Assembly: GCA_000725195.1 (NCBI GenBank)
Contig: JAIL01000256.1
Coordinates: 22,091-86,090, forward strand
Direction of reading: 5' to 3'
Source of the DNA: Snodgrassella alvi SCGC AB-598-O02
GTDB taxonomy: Bacteria > Pseudomonadota > Gammaproteobacteria > Burkholderiales > Neisseriaceae
DNA: 64,000 nucleotides
Shown here: piece by piece, positions 49,438-58,275 of the stretch
How positions within the stretch are numbered: position 1 is the stretch's first letter
Layout: each line of letters starts with the position of its first letter
Position numbers and translations under genes: made by a program
Notes under the pieces: generated by a model
The model's database searches: none
Told to the model about the DNA's origin: nothing
Seen by the model: the letters and a program-made list of their open reading frames with translations, nothing else

Positions 49438-49600
49438 TAATTTTATGGTTACTCAAGCGATGTTAAACTACGCCAACTTCCCGCGAACAACCGCTTGAGC
49501 TGATAGATAAAGTCAGCGACTACATTATCAGTATAATTGACTATAGTCATCTGAAACAATTAAGTTCCGACAGTTACTTCTCAGTACAAAGGATTATTAC
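49421..49600 (+). repeat. Decayed copy of the dehydrogenase 3' end
   Basis: Reads ACAACATCAATAATTTTATG and continues in collinear but diverged fashion with 43937-44160, including the segment after the stop codon. See the parent copy. Confidence 0.75.
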
Positions 49601-49734
49601 ATTTTAATTAATTCTGAAATCTATTTAAGACAATACGAGGCATTATAGTTGTTTGCTTGTGATGATAAATAGTGAATTTAATTAAACTGAATTCAAAAAA
49701 ACACTTTTATTAAATTAGCAATCTTTATTCATAA

Positions 49735-50796
49735 TTATGATTGATATAATTGATTACGCATGGTTAGCAAAACCGCTAATGCTTTTTGGCTATTAGGTTG
49801 ATCAGGTAATCGCGATGATATTGATGCGGTTTCGATTTTTGCTAATAGTGATTCAGCAAGTTGCATAATTTCATCATAACTTAATTTACCCTGCTTAATG
49901 GCTAACAGTTCATCACGATTAGATCGTTTATTGGTAATGGTTCCTTTTGTCATGATTTCGTAGGCAACTTGCAATAACCGAATGGTATGCATCATGTTTT
50001 TAGCATCAAAGTCATTACCATTTTCAATATTATTTTTATAACGTTGCTGATTCCGATTGGCGACCCATTGCCAATACGCTTTATATTCACGGCAGTGCGA
50101 TGAGAAGCCATCACGATTAAAACTCAAATAAGCCGTTACTTGAGAATCCATTTTAACCGAAGATAAACAGAGTTCCGTGGAATCTTCATGCTGAATAATG
50201 CCATGATAACCACAACTACCTGACGCATCATAGAAGAGAGCATATAAATCCCTACCATGAGGTATATTAACTAAACCACAACACTGTTGCTGTAAACCAT
50301 TTTTGGTTAACCAGTTGGTCATTGGATAAGTATGTTGCCCTTGAATGATATAACAAAAATCCAGTACTGTTTTTCGTTTAACTTCTACCGGATTATTAAT
50401 TTTTTTATTTAACCCTTTAGCTTTTTTTATTTGCGATATTGCATAATGAGCAAATGTTTGTTCGGTTTGTTTAGATAAAAAAAGATCGAGGGTCAACTGC
50501 TGCATAATCGGATGTTGATATAAAATACATTCCGAGCTGGAAGCTAACATTTCTAAAATATTAGGGTTATTTTTAAGCAGTAATTCAACAAATCGGCCTA
50601 ATTCATAATAGACAATATCATTCGAGGCATTACTAATTTGCGGAATGTATTCAAGTCCATAAAATTTTTCTTTTGGTAGGTAAAATACCCCTTTGATATC
50701 AGTATCGGATGTTTCAGTGGCTAATCCAAAAGCACGGCTACCACTGATAACTTCAAATAAGATTAAATTTTGCCTTTTTAAATCATCAATTGTCAT
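49735..50796 (-). CDS. RlaP-type nucleotidyltransferase (COG3541/YcgL), copy 1
   Basis: 353 residues of the polymerase-beta-like nucleotidyltransferase superfamily. The catalytic G-S-R-A-x-G and D-x-D are in SGSRAFGLATETSDTDIKG (Asp31 and Asp33), with a third acidic region in the alpha-helical part. Proteins of this type are RtcB-associated nucleotidyltransferases in RNA-repair operons, thought to add nucleotides at RNA ends; the function is a family inference. It lies 15 bp downstream of a second, shorter RlaP protein. Confidence 0.78.
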   Translation of the reverse strand: MTIDDLKRQNLILFEVISGSRAFGLATETSDTDIKGVFYLPKEKFYGLEYIPQISNASNDIVYYELGRFVELLLKNNPNILEMLASSSECILYQHPIMQQLTLDLFLSKQTEQTFAHYAISQIKKAKGLNKKINNPVEVKRKTVLDFCYIIQGQHTYPMTNWLTKNGLQQQCCGLVNIPHGRDLYALFYDASGSCGYHGIIQHEDSTELCLSSVKMDSQVTAYLSFNRDGFSSHCREYKAYWQWVANRNQQRYKNNIENGNDFDAKNMMHTIRLLQVAYEIMTKGTITNKRSNRDELLAIKQGKLSYDEIMQLAESLLAKIETASISSRLPDQPNSQKALAVLLTMRNQLYQS

Positions 50797-50811
50797 CTGT
50801 TATTCTTTTCC

Positions 50812-51567
50812 CTATTGCAAATCCATCAATGTTTTTATGAAAAATTGATCTAATTTAGCCGGTTTAAAATGTCGTTCAGTTATTGGCGCAACCTGTTGCA
50901 AGATATCATTCATCGATTGTTCAATAAATAGTAATATTTCAGGATCGATAGCGATAAGTTGTGATTCAGCCATGGTTGCTTTTTGCTCAATAATCTTATT
51001 GATTTTCTCACGTAAATTATCGGGCAATAGCGCCAACAATGGTGCTATTGCCATCGGCGCAATTTGCTGTTTTTCCAAACACCATTTAGCACATAATAGT
51101 GGTCTTAACACATAGAATAACTTTTTGACACCAATTTGCTGCCCATCACCACTTTGCCAAGCACTTTTCGCTACACCTAAATAGTGAAAAATGTTACCGC
51201 GGGCATTAAAAAATTCTGCGCACAATTGCCACAATGGCTCAGCAATGGCAGCATTTTGCTGATAAATAATTGGTGACTGTAACCACTCAAATGGCGTAGT
51301 ATTCGATTTGCGAATTAACTGTAACGTTTTTTTCAAATCCCACCCATGTAAATCCAACTCATCGTCGATTGGAAAAGTCAGATGAGAAGCAGGATTATCA
51401 ATTGATAGATATTTATCATGTGGATGAATATAAATAAAACGAACATCATAATCACTATTTGGTGAGGGAAATCCCCATGCTCGGCTACCAGACTCACAGG
51501 CAAAAATGATGTTAATGTTATATTGTTGTTCTAATTCAATAAGTTTTTCTTGTATACGGTTTTGCAT
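50812..51567 (-). CDS. RlaP-type nucleotidyltransferase (COG3541/YcgL), copy 2
   Basis: 251 residues from ATG 51567. An ATG at 51579 also opens the frame, but it sits directly on AAGG, too close to be translated. The active site is FACESGSRAWGFPSPNSDYD with Asp at the end of the G-S motif region, followed by ELDLHGWDLKKTLQLI. It is shorter than copy 1, and the two diverge outside the catalytic core, so they are ancient paralogues rather than a recent duplication. Likely one transcript with the HEAT-like gene upstream. Confidence 0.78.
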   Translation of the reverse strand: MQNRIQEKLIELEQQYNINIIFACESGSRAWGFPSPNSDYDVRFIYIHPHDKYLSIDNPASHLTFPIDDELDLHGWDLKKTLQLIRKSNTTPFEWLQSPIIYQQNAAIAEPLWQLCAEFFNARGNIFHYLGVAKSAWQSGDGQQIGVKKLFYVLRPLLCAKWCLEKQQIAPMAIAPLLALLPDNLREKINKIIEQKATMAESQLIAIDPEILLFIEQSMNDILQQVAPITERHFKPAKLDQFFIKTLMDLQ

Positions 51568-51620
51568 TTTCAATAACATCCTTATTAATTTTTATAATAA
51601 CCATCAATTGAACAAAATTT

Positions 51621-53159
51621 TTAATCATTCATTTCAGCTATTAATGCGGCTAAATCTTCTTTAATCTCGTCATCAGGTTCAATGATTGCCAGTTCTTGTA
51701 TTGCCGTTTTGATCTTGGCTGACCATAATGACCGTTCCCAAGCTTTTATAGCATTTAATGCCATAGTTCGATGTCGTATTAGCGGGCTTTTTAAAGCGAT
51801 TAATAATAAATCTTCACCAACCTCAGGAAAACGATCAAGTTCTTGTAATATCAGTAATAATATATAATGTGCATCATCTTCGCCGAATCCATCATCCAAT
51901 GTAGGTCCGGTTGCGAGTTTAGCAAAATCATATTGTTGATTAGCTAATTGAATAACTTGTTGGATTCTTGATATTGAATCACTTTGCATCAAATTATTCC
52001 ACTGCTCGCCATTATTTTTTTTCTGATATTCAAATCGTGCTGGCCATGCATCAAAACCATACTGAGAATAAAGTTCTGCTGCTAGCGAAAATTGCTTCTC
52101 ATTGTCAGCCGTTAGGTTTTCTTCAATCAACTCTATCCATTTATCTTGTTGAATAAACTGATTAGCTTTTTCGATTATTTCATTTTTTATTTGTTCGTGC
52201 CAGTTAGGCGTATTTTCCTTTACCTTTTCAGCAACAAAATTATGTATTAATTTAACCGTTCGTAATATATTCAGATCGACTAAGTTTGGTTGCTTAAGTA
52301 GATGGGTTAAATAATTGGCACAAACTTGAGCACCAACATCATAACAATATATATCCTCAGCAGGCCCACCGTTAATTAATGCTGCTAGAATTTCACCAAT
52401 TGAGCTAATTAATTCATTATCAATACTCTCTTGCTCTAACACCTTATCTAATTCACTAGCTACTGCGCAGGAATAAGCAAGATATTCATGCATAATACTA
52501 TTTTGATAGCCGGTTCTTAACAACCAATCTTTGCTTGCTGATGATAAAGGATAGTTGGTTAACCGCTCGACGATTTGAATACGTCCCCAACCATCAACTT
52601 TTTGGGCTAGTTTCATTAAGGTATTTTCAATATCACTTTCAGAAGATAATGTATTTTGTAATGCAACAGCAGAATATAAACTAAACTCATTATGCATACC
52701 GAATAACAGAAATAATTCGGTTTGTTCGGTGGTAAAACAGCCCAATATAGCAATACTAAATTTAATGATTTCACGATCAGGGCTATTAATGGCTAACCAA
52801 TAGACAAACTCATATAATTTATCAATATCAATATCAATGTTCGGTATTGCTTCAGCTAAATCATCAATAAAGCTTAATGTACGTTCAGTGGTGACTAAAT
52901 TATACAGTTGCTCGATATCTGACTGATTAGGCTGTGTTGTTATTTGTTGAAGCAACATTAGTATATTTTCTGTACAATTGTGTTCTGTTGATGTGCAGTG
53001 ATGATTGCTAACACCATCCATTGCCCCTGCTGCCCATTTTAATTCGTTATTATCTAAAGATTCATCAGGAAGCGTTTCCGCTATCTCTGGTAATTTATCA
53101 GCATTTTGATAAGGGAGTAAAAACTGATAAATACTGATTCTATTGTTATCCCATACCAT
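51621..53159 (-). CDS. Helical-repeat (HEAT-like) protein of the RNA-repair island
   Basis: 512 residues, almost all helical. Consecutive repeats of about 35-40 residues such as LFLLFGMHNEFSLYSAVALQ, MKLAQKVDGWGRIQIVERL and DLLLIALKSPLIRHRTMALN suggest a HEAT/ARM solenoid. No catalytic motif was found. It heads the minus-strand operon ahead of the two RlaP proteins, 42 bp before copy 2. I infer a scaffold for RNA or protein binding; it is sometimes annotated with odd enzyme names in databases. Confidence 0.7.
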   Translation of the reverse strand: MVWDNNRISIYQFLLPYQNADKLPEIAETLPDESLDNNELKWAAGAMDGVSNHHCTSTEHNCTENILMLLQQITTQPNQSDIEQLYNLVTTERTLSFIDDLAEAIPNIDIDIDKLYEFVYWLAINSPDREIIKFSIAILGCFTTEQTELFLLFGMHNEFSLYSAVALQNTLSSESDIENTLMKLAQKVDGWGRIQIVERLTNYPLSSASKDWLLRTGYQNSIMHEYLAYSCAVASELDKVLEQESIDNELISSIGEILAALINGGPAEDIYCYDVGAQVCANYLTHLLKQPNLVDLNILRTVKLIHNFVAEKVKENTPNWHEQIKNEIIEKANQFIQQDKWIELIEENLTADNEKQFSLAAELYSQYGFDAWPARFEYQKKNNGEQWNNLMQSDSISRIQQVIQLANQQYDFAKLATGPTLDDGFGEDDAHYILLLILQELDRFPEVGEDLLLIALKSPLIRHRTMALNAIKAWERSLWSAKIKTAIQELAIIEPDDEIKEDLAALIAEMND

Positions 53160-53198
53160 TGGGAATGGTTGCTCTGTTGTCGTATTTAAATTTTATGT

Positions 53199-53492
53199 GA
53201 TGTCGCATCCTTATTAATTGGCTTTGTTGCTTGTTATCATTTTTTTGATGCGATTTATACAATAGTTAGTGGCGTATTGCGAAGTTTTAATAAAACATTT
53301 ATACCAACTCTTATTCTAGGTAGTTGCCTATGGGGAATAGGATTATGTGGTGGTTATTTCTTGACTTTCGATGGTGAGTTTGGGGTGAAAGGATTTTGGT
53401 TTGCGCTGATTATTGCGGCGATTATAGCATCAAAAATTACATTGTTATATTTTCATAATATAACCCTACCAAATAAGTATAAAGAAGGATAG
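53199..53492 (+). pseudogene. C-terminal fragment of a MATE-family exporter
   Basis: An open frame without ATG reads DVASLLIGFVACYHFFDAIY, VSGVLRSFNKTFIPTLILGS and so on to the stop, matching the last third of a MATE (multidrug and toxin extrusion) transporter. All earlier membrane segments are missing, and the broken end lies right where the opposite-strand HEAT-like gene begins, so it was cut by rearrangement. The stop is 4 bp before the radical SAM gene. Confidence 0.65.
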
Positions 53493-53496
53493 CTTT

Positions 53497-54327
53497 ATGA
53501 AATATTATGAAATAGACTGCAAAAATATTATTATAAAATCTAAATTACCAGACACTGATTATGTTGTAAATCCCTATATTGGTTGTAGTTTTTCCTGTTT
53601 ATATTGCTATGCAAGCTTTATGGGGAGATTCATTGGCGAGCCTGTCGAAAACTGGGGGAATTATGTTTATATAAAAAAAAACTCAGTAGAGATATTTGAT
53701 AAACAATTAAAAAAATTTTTAGATAAAAATTCGAGCTCAACAATATTTTTTAGCTCAGTAACAGATCCATATTTACCTCTTGAAAAAAAATATCAACTAA
53801 CGAGGAATATGCTTGAAATATTAAAAAATACCAATTACCCTGGTTTGATAAGCATACTCACAAAGTCAGCTTTAGTGCTTAGGGATATAGATGTTTTGCA
53901 AGGTTTAAAAAATGTTGAAGTAGGTTTTACTATTACTTCATCTCAGGATCGTATAAGCCGAGCACTAGAGATAAAAGCGCCATCTATAACGAGCAGATTA
54001 GATGCATTACATAAACTGAATAGTCATAATATTAGAACTTATGCATTTCTTGGACCAATATTACCCCATCTTCTTCAAAATCCTTCTGAATTAGAATCTC
54101 TTATTTCACTTGTTGCACAAACAGGTACTAAATCTGTTTATGTAGAACATATAAATTTAAGCCCTTATATAAAACAAAAAATAGTTTCATATGATAAAAC
54201 GTTGGCAAGCACCTATCTATCTTTGAAAAAAAACAAGATCCAAATAAATGACGATTTTATTCGAGGTTTGTTAGATAAATATGGACTTCACTTGCGATTA
54301 GGAAATGTGATTGAACATCGTAAATAA
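53497..54327 (+). CDS. Radical SAM protein, SPL/Rv2578c-like
   Basis: 276 residues. The cluster motif C-x3-C-x2-C is CSFSCLYC (Cys30, Cys34, Cys37), binding a [4Fe-4S] cluster that reduces S-adenosylmethionine. The order NPYIGCSFSCLYCYA, FFSSVTDPYLPLE, LTKSALVLRD and VGFTITSSQDR is that of the spore-photoproduct-lyase-like COG1533 family. Its substrate is unknown; the nearby rtc genes suggest nucleic acid. AAGGATAG stands before the ATG. Confidence 0.85.
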   Translation: MKYYEIDCKNIIIKSKLPDTDYVVNPYIGCSFSCLYCYASFMGRFIGEPVENWGNYVYIKKNSVEIFDKQLKKFLDKNSSSTIFFSSVTDPYLPLEKKYQLTRNMLEILKNTNYPGLISILTKSALVLRDIDVLQGLKNVEVGFTITSSQDRISRALEIKAPSITSRLDALHKLNSHNIRTYAFLGPILPHLLQNPSELESLISLVAQTGTKSVYVEHINLSPYIKQKIVSYDKTLASTYLSLKKNKIQINDDFIRGLLDKYGLHLRLGNVIEHRK

Positions 54328-54344
54328 AATGAAGGTGAATAACA

Positions 54345-54530
54345 ATGGATATTAACGAGCTATTTTTGCACATAATTATGGTGACAGTGATTGCCAACAT
54401 ATGTGTTGTAAATGGTTTAGTAATGATTTTACGCATAGCTAAAATCACATTGGTCATCATTGCTTCACGGTTAATCCGAGCAAATTCTTGTGCCCAGCCT
54501 ATCTATAATTTGCCACTTCTCCTCAAGTAA
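54345..54530 (+). CDS. Possible 61-residue hydrophobic protein, overlaps the rtcR fragment
   Basis: ATG after GAAGGTGAA, giving MDINELFLHIIMVTVIANIC and a further hydrophobic stretch, then losing its character in the last 20 residues, where it overlaps the start of the decayed rtcR. It may be an unrelated small membrane protein or chance. Confidence 0.25.
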   Translation: MDINELFLHIIMVTVIANICVVNGLVMILRIAKITLVIIASRLIRANSCAQPIYNLPLLLK

Positions 54531-54889
54531 AATGGCGAAGCAATTTTCGTGAATTCAACAGTTCAATTACCCGCATGGCAACCTTAGCCCCACAAGTCAA
54601 TATTACTTTACAACAGATTGAGCAAGAAATCGGTCGTTTACAGCAAAATTGGCAGCAAACAACCAAAAGCTATAACGATTTAATGCCAACTGAAATTGAT
54701 GAATTTGATCGCTGTCAGTTAGAAAAAGTATTAGAAATATGCCAAAACAGCGCCCTTTTGTCTGAAACCGGCCGAGCACTATTTGCGGTTTCAAGAAACA
54801 AAAACAGCACAGCAACGATGTGGATCGCTTAAAAAAAATACTTAGCTAAATTTGGCCTGAGCTGGGAAATAATACAATGTAATAATTGA
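54509..54889 (+). pseudogene. rtcR: Decayed rtcR (sigma-54 activator of RNA repair), C-terminal part
   Basis: Reads FATSPQVKWRSNFREFNSSI, MATLAPQVNITLQQIEQEIG, FDRCQLEKVLEICQNSALLS, ETGRALFAVSR, then shifts frame near 54806 and in an A8 run (54831-54838) before DRLKKYLAKFGLSWE. It matches the end of RtcR, the activator of E. coli rtcBA. The N-terminal CARF-like and AAA+ domains are absent and two frameshifts break what remains. I see no -24/-12 sigma-54 site before the ligase gene. Confidence 0.65.
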
Positions 54890-54949
54890 TAATCCAATCA
54901 AAAAAATAATTGATCTGTTTACATTTTAATAAACTTTAGTCTAGAATAC

Positions 54950-55018
54950 GGCCTCTTTCCTGAATAGTGCTGCTGCAGGAAACAGTAATTATCCTCTCAA
55001 ATTGAGAGGACGGTATTT
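54950..55018 (+). ncRNA. Structured leader of the rtcB gene
   Basis: TTTCCTG pairs with CAGGAAA around a 13-base loop, and CCTCTCAA pairs with TTGAGAGG just after. Two stems occur immediately upstream of rtcB. Rtc operons often carry Y-RNA-like (Yrl) RNAs, but no characteristic sequence was recognised, so this is only a candidate. Confidence 0.35.
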
Positions 55019-55040
55019 TATTGTTTTCTAGGTGGCTATT

Positions 55041-56439
55041 ATGTCTACGTTTACCCGTTTACAAAAACGTTTATCCCGATGTGGGATTGAAACTCATTTT
55101 AATAACGATATTTACACGTTTAATAAACAAGATATTACGGCACAAGTATTATTACCCAATCCGTTACCGTTAGAAGAAAAAGCGGTTGAGCAATTACTTG
55201 ATTTTGCATCGGTAACAATGCCCAATAGTGATGGCAAAGTTTGCGCGGCAAGGGCTACGCCGGACTTTCATCCTGGCACGATTGCGCCAGGATGAAAGTA
55301 TTGTTGCCACGACGCCTGATTTAATTATTCCTGCGGCGATAGGCACGGATATTAATTGTGGGATGCGCCTGTTTACTACAGGTCTAAGTCTTAATGAAGT
55401 GGATGAACAAAAATCAAGACTCATTGAACAATTAAAACAGGTGTTATTGCATGATGAGCGCGATGTACCAGTTACCCCCACATCTTTTCAAGCGCTTTTT
55501 GATGAAGGTCTTGCAGCTTGGTTGGGTACTTTACCGCAACAAGGTTTATGGAATAGTGTCAATTTTGATCGGCTCTCGCATGAGATTAGTAAAATTTCTG
55601 GCAATGATCTACTTTCGGCCAATAGCCAGTATACTCCAGAAGCCTTTTTTGAAAAACGAGCGATTATTCGCCCGGCAAGTCTGGGCACCGTAGGTTCAGG
55701 TAACCATTTTGTTGAATTACAAATTGTTGATGAAATTATTGATCGCCATGTGGCTTATCAATTAGGTTTCAAGAAAAATGCTATTGTGGTGATGATCCAT
55801 ACCGGATCACGTGATGTTGGTTTTTATATTGGCAAGCGTTGGCAAGATAAAGCCAAAGCATTATGGCCTGTTGATCAAAAATACCCTAAATCAGGTTTAT
55901 TTGCTTTAACTGACAGTCATGCTCAAGAGTATTTACAAGCGATGGGCGTTGCTGCTCGTTATGCTTGGATAAATCGCATTGTGATCACAGAGCTAGTGCG
56001 TAAAACGTTTAGCACACTCTTTAAACAGGATGCGAGTCAATTATTGGTTGATATCTCACACAATGTCATTTTTCCTGAAAATGGTATGAATATTCATCGA
56101 AAAGGTGCAACACCCGCACACTTAGGTGAAATAGCATTAATACCAGGCTCTATGGGTGATTATTCTTATGTTGCAATAGGAAAAGGTCATCCTGAGTGGT
56201 TATGGTCTTGCTCACATGGGGCTGGACGAGCAGAAAAAAGGCAAACGATGCGTAGAAAGAAATTGGTTACTGATAATCCCTTATTGCCGTGGCAATGTGT
56301 TACTTTGAAACAAGAGCGACTATTTGAGGAAGCGCCTGCTGCATATAAACCGATTACGCCAGTCATTCAAGCACAAGAAAACGCCGGTTTAATCCAAACC
56401 GTAGTCAAACTTAAACCTTGGATAACCTTTAAAGTATGA
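55041..56439 (+). pseudogene. rtcB: RtcB-family RNA ligase, frameshifted
   Basis: Joins 3'-phosphate or cyclic-phosphate RNA ends to 5'-OH. The N-terminal part (55041-55294) reads STFTRLQKRLSRCGIETHF to VCAARATPDFHPGTIAPG and then stops. The main part continues in the +1 frame from 55297, with IVATTPDLIIPAAIGTDINC (metal ligands Asp, Cys), GTVGSGNHFVELQ, VMIHTGSRDVG, and the guanylated His in CSHGAGR. If in frame the product would be about 465 residues. A perfect 14-bp inverted repeat (55264-55277 with 55286-55299) sits exactly at the break. Unless frameshifting rescues it, the ligase is dead. Confidence 0.85.
55264..55299. repeat. Perfect inverted repeat at the rtcB break
   Basis: ACTTTCATCCTGGC and GCCAGGATGAAAGT, 14 bp each with an 8-base loop. 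The left arm is normal coding sequence (DFHPG), while the right arm replaces the PVGS codons expected in the family. Confidence 0.9.
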
Positions 56440-56473
56440 GGTAAAAAAATTGGGATCTATATAGATAGTTAAA
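56440..56473. other. Short gap after rtcB
   Basis: Leads into the terminator below; nothing else was seen. Confidence 0.4.
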
Positions 56474-56506
56474 AAAGATAATGGCATCAGCCATTATCTT
56501 TTTTAT
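56474..56506 (+). terminator. Terminator after rtcB
   Basis: AAGATAATGG, a 6-base loop, CCATTATCTT and a T-run. The end of the ligase gene is thus still a complete unit. Confidence 0.85.
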
Positions 56507-56783
56507 TTTAGTTTTATCATTTTTAATTTGATTTCTGATTTTAATAAATCATCAATAACCCACAGCCAAAACATCACCTTGAAGATGGGTTATTTCCATT
56601 AATCTATGATCATCAGCAGTAATTAAAATCGCCCAGCATAACCTTATTACATCTTATAACATATATTTTTTATTAAAATTAATTAAGACGTTATAAAATC
56701 CTCAATATTTTTTACAAAAAAATTGGGGGTAAAGTGTAACTATCCCATTGTTAGTACATAAACCATGTAGAAAATCATACCAT

Positions 56784-56905
56784 TTATTTTATGTTTCTAT
56801 ATTCAACCAGTGTCATATTATTTAATACTTCATGCAGTCTTACCGTGTTACACATCTCTAACCATTCTTCTGTTATTTTCTTAATTGTTCCAGATTTTTA
56901 AATCA
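56784..56905 (-). pseudogene. IS3-family transposase OrfB, C-terminal remnant
   Basis: Reverse strand: KITEEWLEMCNTVRLHEVLN, then NMTLVEYRNIK and stop. This is the DDE-transposase ending (usually W-x5-YN-x2-RPHEALN, then TP-x-EY) in diverged form. The rest of the element is missing, and the 12-base GGGATAGTTACA motif next to it may be an IS end. Confidence 0.7.
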
Positions 56906-56937
56906 ATACAAATCTAATCCCTCCGTTAAAAACGATA

Positions 56938-57187
56938 CTAAACAGTTTTATGTTATACTGATAAAATACCTCTTTTAAAAATAAATAGTTTTATAGTACG
57001 CTAGGCGTAAAACTCTTTTACGCTACAAATATTTATTAATTTAACATGATTCAGTCCCACCTAAAAATATCATGTTTTAGTATAGTTTGAATAAGTTAAC
57101 AGAAACGATATCTGCTATAGACAAAATCATTCTTAGAGATGTGCGTCGAGGTATTGGAAGACTGTATCATCAGCTAGTGAAAACTAT
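56938..57187 (+). repeat. Island-flanking repeat, right copy (B)
   Basis: Direct repeat of 49164-49437, sharing TTTATGTTATAC and the block TTGAATAAGTTAACAGAAAC followed by GATATCTGCTATA. The same fragment LNKLTETISAI can be read. Same orientation as copy A, 7.8 kb apart. Confidence 0.7.
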
Positions 57188-57500
57188 CGATGTCAGATCT
57201 TTTAAAACTAATGGTTTTCTTTAGCAATTGATTCAATTTAGACTATTTATATTGTTTCCAGTTCGCTCGCTCAATGACAATATACGGCTGCTCATTCAAG
57301 CAGCCCCACAAAATTAATAATCAGTATTAATAAAGTTTTTAGCTCACTATTAGTACAAAAGTAATCTGTTAGCAAATTATTAATTTATCATAAAAACTAA
57401 TTATTGCTTTATAAACGCATTATCCCGTAAGAATCATTTTAGCGCTAATCTCACTTTTTACATTGTAATTTTAACTAATTGTTAAGTTTTGCCGTATTAT

Positions 57501-58271
57501 CTATTTGGGTTTGATACTGCACACGGCAATATAATTGAGTTGTTGCCTATTTTGTCTGAATGTCCTGAACATATTAAAGAATTGAGTTCGGTTTTGTTTG
57601 CGTAAGGCATTGCGAAAAATATTCAGAGCACCGAAAAAACCTTCATCAATGATTAATCCTTTAGGTGACATCAATGTCATTGGCGCATGGGCAGCTTTGA
57701 TATCGGTAAAGCCGATACTGGAAAAAAGATTAAGCCATGAATCATAACTAATTGGCTGGGCATTGACGTTGATGGCCTGACGAATACGTTCAATGATCTC
57801 TTGTGCTTGTTCTGGATTAGTTAACATAATATCATGCGTCAATAACTTGCCACCGGGCTTTAATACTCTGAAATATTCAGTCAGTAAATTAGCTTTAGTA
57901 TTATCTGTATACATGGTTAGCATCGCTTCATTTATGACGATATCAAAACTATTATCGGCAAAAGGTAATTTGGAAGCGTTTGCTTGTTGTATGTCTACCA
58001 ACTGATCGACATTATTTTTGTGAGTATTTTGTCTGGCTTTTTCAAGCGCGGACTTATCTACATCTATACCGATTATATGACAACCAAATCTTTTAGCAAT
58101 TTCAATTGATGTTGTTGCCATATTACAAGCTATTTCTAAAACCTGACTTTGTGGGGTAAAACCAGCTTGTTTAAATAACCACTCAGTGGCTTGTTTACCA
58201 CCCGGTCGTAATCGGGTTTTACCTAAGCCAGCAAGAAATTTATGTCCAGCTACTTTTTTTGTGTTTGTCAT
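57501..58271 (-). CDS. Class I SAM-dependent methyltransferase
   Basis: 256 residues with the Rossmann-type motif I VLEIACNMATTSIEIAKRFG, the acidic motif II GIDVDKSALEKA, and motif post-I NASKLPFADNSFDIVINEA. The closing LKPGGKLLTHDI is typical of small-molecule methyltransferases. The target is unknown. It sits 4 bp downstream of the cupin gene, so the two probably share a transcript. Confidence 0.85.
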   Translation of the reverse strand: MTNTKKVAGHKFLAGLGKTRLRPGGKQATEWLFKQAGFTPQSQVLEIACNMATTSIEIAKRFGCHIIGIDVDKSALEKARQNTHKNNVDQLVDIQQANASKLPFADNSFDIVINEAMLTMYTDNTKANLLTEYFRVLKPGGKLLTHDIMLTNPEQAQEIIERIRQAINVNAQPISYDSWLNLFSSIGFTDIKAAHAPMTLMSPKGLIIDEGFFGALNIFRNALRKQNRTQFFNMFRTFRQNRQQLNYIAVCSIKPK

Positions 58272-58275
58272 TTTA

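Larger units (their letters stand above)
49130..49734. other. Scar region with duplicated, decayed segments
   Basis: Holds the left copy of the island-flanking repeat (49164-49437) fused to the decayed copy of the dehydrogenase tail (49421-49600). No intact gene. The chimera suggests recombination between an earlier element and the dehydrogenase gene. Confidence 0.6.
56507..57500. other. Scar region right of the RNA-repair island
   Basis: No intact gene. It contains the IS3 transposase tail (56784-56905) and the right copy of the flanking repeat (56938-57187), then AT-rich sequence to the methyltransferase gene. Confidence 0.6.

Noticed and set aside
54840..55040. Sigma-54 (-24/-12) promoter before rtcB
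   Set aside because: I looked for GG-N10-GC spacing expected for an RtcR target and found none with the right flanks.
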